This document shows positions 61,148 to 64,000 of a stretch of DNA of 64,000 bases, one piece after another. This stretch comes from Paramecium tetraurelia (lineage: Eukaryota; Ciliophora; Oligohymenophorea; Peniculida; Parameciidae). Positions within the stretch are counted from its first letter, which is position 1. Each line of letters starts with the position of its first letter. The stretch covers positions 26,911 to 90,910 of the forward strand of contig NW_001798958.1 of assembly GCF_000165425.1 (NCBI RefSeq), read 5' to 3'. Below the pieces are notes generated by a model, which saw nothing but the letters and a program-made list of their open reading frames with translations, had not been told where the DNA came from and searched no databases. Position numbers and translations under genes: made by a program.

Positions 61148-61238
61148 TTATAATTAAATTATAAAGTAGAACATTATCCATTTTGATTTATGAGTTTCGA
61201 ATTCTACATTATAATAATTCTAATTTAATATTTAACGT

Positions 61239-62307
61239 ATGCATAAAACCTATCAATTTGACTCAAATCAGAAACCAAAAATTAAAGACTTGTGTTAAGA
61301 AGATAAGAAGAAAATCGGAAAATTAATTAAAAGACTTGCACAGGAGAGGGAAGAAAAAGAAATACTGTTAAAAAAATTAGCATAGATGCAATAATCTGAA
61401 TAAAAATAATAAAGATTGCAGACTGAAATCGAAAAACTTGATGAAGAAATTTCGCAGTTACAAGATTAAGAGCAGTTATCATAATATTAAACTCCTTAAT
61501 TATAAACTCAAAGCAAATAAAAGTTATTGTATAAATTTGAAAATGATGATGAAAATATTCATCAAAGTCCGAACTTTAAAGTCCTTAACCAAATTCAAGA
61601 AGATCAAAGTTCCTCCTTTATCATACCTACCACGCAAAGAGATTCTCCAATTAAAATCGATTAATAAATCCAAACTTCTATTGTTCAATAATCACTTTAG
61701 CAATAACCAATAGTATAATAAAAAAAGTCATCAAAAAAGAAGAAGGAAATATTAATGAAGAAGATATAAGAATTTGAAAAGATCGTAAACAGATTGAATT
61801 TTTCAAATGAATAGGTATTATATTTTATTAATTTAGAGCATCGAATTAACTACCAATAGAAAATCTGAGGAATAGAATTCTTAATTGAACAATACTAGTT
61901 ATATTCAAAATGTATTTTAGAAGTTATTAAACATTGATTAATAATCACTTCCAACTTAATAAACTGTTAGATCAGAATAGTAGAGTGAAATACAATAGAT
62001 ATAATTTTAGTAATAACCAAAATAATATAATGAGGATGACCTCATCATTTAATTATTGAATTCAGATGCTTCATCCTATAAACCCTAAAATTAAAATGCT
62101 TTCAGTTCTGCCTCCAACGTTTCAATTTAATAAAAAAAGTAATAACATAATAGGACCAATTCAACGATTATACAAAATGAGAATAAATAGAACAAATAAA
62201 AAATAGTATTTGATCAAATTCCTTCCCCTATTGTATAAGATGCATATTGCAGGAATGTCGTAGAAAAATATAACTCATTATTGCAAGAATTAAACAGACA
62301 GTAATGA
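61239..62307 (+). CDS. Q/K-rich coiled-coil protein
   Basis: 348 aa after one 22-nt intron (GTATTATA...TTTAG, near 61812). First ~80 residues form a strong coiled coil (IGKLIKRLAQEREEKEILLK, LQTEIEKLDEEISQLQDQEQ). The centre is Q/S-rich; a Lys-rich helix (SKKKKEILMKKIQEFEKIV) follows; the end again is helical (RNVVEKYNSLLQELNRQ). No recognised domain; layout fits a cytoskeletal or basal-body component. The strong use of TAA/TAG for Gln is obvious here. Confidence 0.72.
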
Positions 62308-62671
62308 ATTCACTTGAAAATCATCGATAATTCACAAAATCTATATTTTAATATATTCATCCTAAATATTTCTAATTTTTTATTGATCTTCTTTAGATTT
62401 ATAGTTTTATATAAAACAAACTAGAAATCTTTCTGATTTTAGTAAACGTAATCAACACAAAATGACAAATGTAAATTAACCTCTTATTAATCATTTTAGC
62501 TATTAAATAGAATTCCAACACTTTTGATGAACTACTTCTGATTCTTGATTTAATATGGTTACTTATAGCGTTCAAATAATTATGAATATGGAGGAGGTAT
62601 ATGCGTGATGATGGCTGTGGGCTTCTGATATTTATTATATAAAATTTAAATATTTAGATATTAATTTTTTA
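62308..62671. other. Intergenic upstream of eL19
   Basis: About 360 bp. A short frame from ATG 62461 (MTNVNQPLINHFSY) and an open stretch with a small hydrophobic run (LLLILDLIWLLIAFKQL, ~62530-62580) occur, but no gene can be built. It likely contains the eL19 promoter. Confidence 0.5.
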
Positions 62672-63278
62672 ATGGTTAATCTCCGTCTATAGAAAAGATT
62701 GGCATCAACACAATTGAAGGTTGGAGTGAACAGAGTTTGGTTAGATCCAAATGAAGCTAGTGAAATCAGTCTTGCAAATTCAAGAATGTCAATCAGAAAA
62801 TTGATTAAGGATGGACTCATCATGAGAAGATTGAGAACAATTCATTCAAGAGCAAGAGCAAGAAGATTCCTTGAGGCTAAGAGAAGAGGTGAGTGATTGA
62901 TATTGATTACATTTTATTAGGCAGACATACAGGTACTGGTAAGAGAAGAGGTACAAGAGAAGCTAGAATGCCAACTAAGGTACTTTGGATTCGTAGATAA
63001 AGAGTTTTGAGAAGATTGTTGAGAAAATATAGAGCTGCTAAAAAAATTGATAGATAATAGTAATATAATGGTGTATGACATTGCATAGATATCACGAATT
63101 CTATTTGGCTTCAAAGGGTAATCAGTACAAAAACAAGAAAGTACTAATTGAGGCTATCCACGAAACCAAATAGGAGAAGGTCAGAGTTGATAAGATTGAG
63201 AAAGAGTAAAACGATAGAAGAGAGAAGAATAAGGCTCAGAGAGTAAAGAAGACTCATAACAAGTTTGCAGCTGAATGA
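62672..63278 (+). CDS. RPL19: 60S ribosomal protein eL19
   Basis: Large-subunit ribosomal protein, 181 aa. Introns of 32 nt (GTGAGTGATT...TTATTAG) and 29 nt (GTAATATAAT...GCATAG) leave 182 codons. Begins [20 protein letters not shown], with [79 protein letters not shown] and [19 protein letters not shown]. The Lys/Arg/Glu-rich C-terminal helix follows. All signature parts are intact. Confidence 0.96.
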
Positions 63279-63383
63279 TATGAAAACAAATAAACAGTAC
63301 AATAATAAACATATACATTATTCTTATTTAAGTTTGATTTCTATTTTTTTATATTAAAAAAGATTTAAAATTTTTTAGGTGAA

Positions 63384-63944
63384 ATGGTATGTTAAGCAAT
63401 TTAATTTAGGCTGATAACAAAGTATAACCTGCTGCATAATAAGCTAAAGGAAAGAAAGGAAAGAAGAATTAAGGAGAAGATCAACCTTAATAAGCAGTAG
63501 CCACATTGGGACCAAATGTAGCTGGAAATGAATTAGTTTTCGGAGTTGCTCATATTCTCTCAACTTGGAATGATACCTTCATTCACATTACAGATTTGAC
63601 AGGCAGAGAAACACTTGCAAGAGTCACAGGAGGAATGAAAGTCAAATCAGACAGAGAGGAATCATCACCATATGCAGCAATGCAAGCAGCTAAGGATGTT
63701 TATGAGAAGTTGAAGACACTCAAAATTAATGCTTTACATATTAAACTGAGAGCTAGAGGAGGTATATCTATATAAATATCAATAACCCTCAGGTGTTGAT
63801 ACCAGATAACCAGGACCAGGAGCTTAGGCTGCTCTCAGAGCTCTTGCTCGTTTGGGATTGAAGATTGGAAGAATTGAAGATGTCACTCCAATTCCAACAG
63901 ATTCAACTAGAAGACCAGGAGGTAGAAGAGGAAGAAGATTATGA
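63384..63944 (+). CDS. RPS14: 40S ribosomal protein uS11 (RPS14)
   Basis: Small-subunit ribosomal protein, 168 aa. A 23-nt intron (63387-63409) follows the start ATG directly, and a 31-nt intron (GTATATCT...CCTCAG) lies later; 169 codons remain. The N-terminus is extended and Q/K-rich. The core is [100 protein letters not shown] and [20 protein letters not shown]. It sits 105 nt after eL19, same strand. Confidence 0.96.
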
Positions 63945-64000
63945 AAAGTAAAATTACATTACATTATTCAAATACAATAACAATCACTTTTTTTAAAGCA

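Overview
The window reads as macronuclear DNA of a ciliate, very probably Paramecium. Long protein-coding frames stay open only if TAA and TAG are read as glutamine, and every recognisable gene ends in TGA. Nearly all introns are 17-35 nt, mostly GTA...TAG, and removing them restores frame with exact codon counts in about 20 genes. Base composition is very AT-rich and genes are packed on both strands, with gaps often under 400 bp (28 nt between two stop codons at 27.25 kb). I saw no tRNA, rRNA, CRISPR array or transposase.

0-12.9 kb: the 3' part of a DEAD-box RNA helicase with a very long R/Q/N/D-rich tail; signal peptidase complex subunit 1; a doubtful small ORF; a four-domain voltage-gated-type cation channel (about 1490 aa); a broken small gene; a TPR protein; and a clear aldo/keto reductase pseudogene. 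12.9-16 kb: two minus-strand kinases (AGC-like and NEK-like). 16-23.5 kb: an ABHD17-type hydrolase, alkyl-DHAP synthase (ether lipids), a frame-broken pentatricopeptide protein and a bZIP factor. 23.7-28.5 kb: CCT1 chaperonin, an MFS transporter and, facing it, a PDIA6-like ER thiol isomerase.

29-37 kb: an EFCAB10-like protein, several unrecognised proteins (one multi-pass membrane, one Q-rich), a tandem pair of small paralogous proteins that both end in CaaX-type prenylation boxes, and a CLEC16A/FPL-domain gene. 37-41.2 kb: a family X DNA polymerase with BRCT domain, a facing bZIP factor with a membrane span directly after its leucine zipper, and a secreted acidic protein. 41.4-47 kb: an LRRC9-like protein and a coiled-coil protein.

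47-54.2 kb, mostly minus strand: a PSTAIRE CDK, acidic ribosomal protein P1, a tail-anchored protein (+), mitochondrial HSP60 (with one frame break) and ASCC2 with a long charged tail. 54.2-64 kb: a Rab GTPase with a divergent G4 motif, a small membrane protein, a TTLL-type tubulin ligase, an ANKRD13-like protein, a Q-rich coiled-coil protein, and ribosomal proteins eL19 and uS11.

Most genes are housekeeping or cilium related and do not form operons. The least ordinary signals are the tandem CaaX pair, the membrane-tethered bZIP, the channel's altered pore ring, the Rab and AGC-kinase motif losses, and repeated one-base frame breaks, which may be sequence errors.
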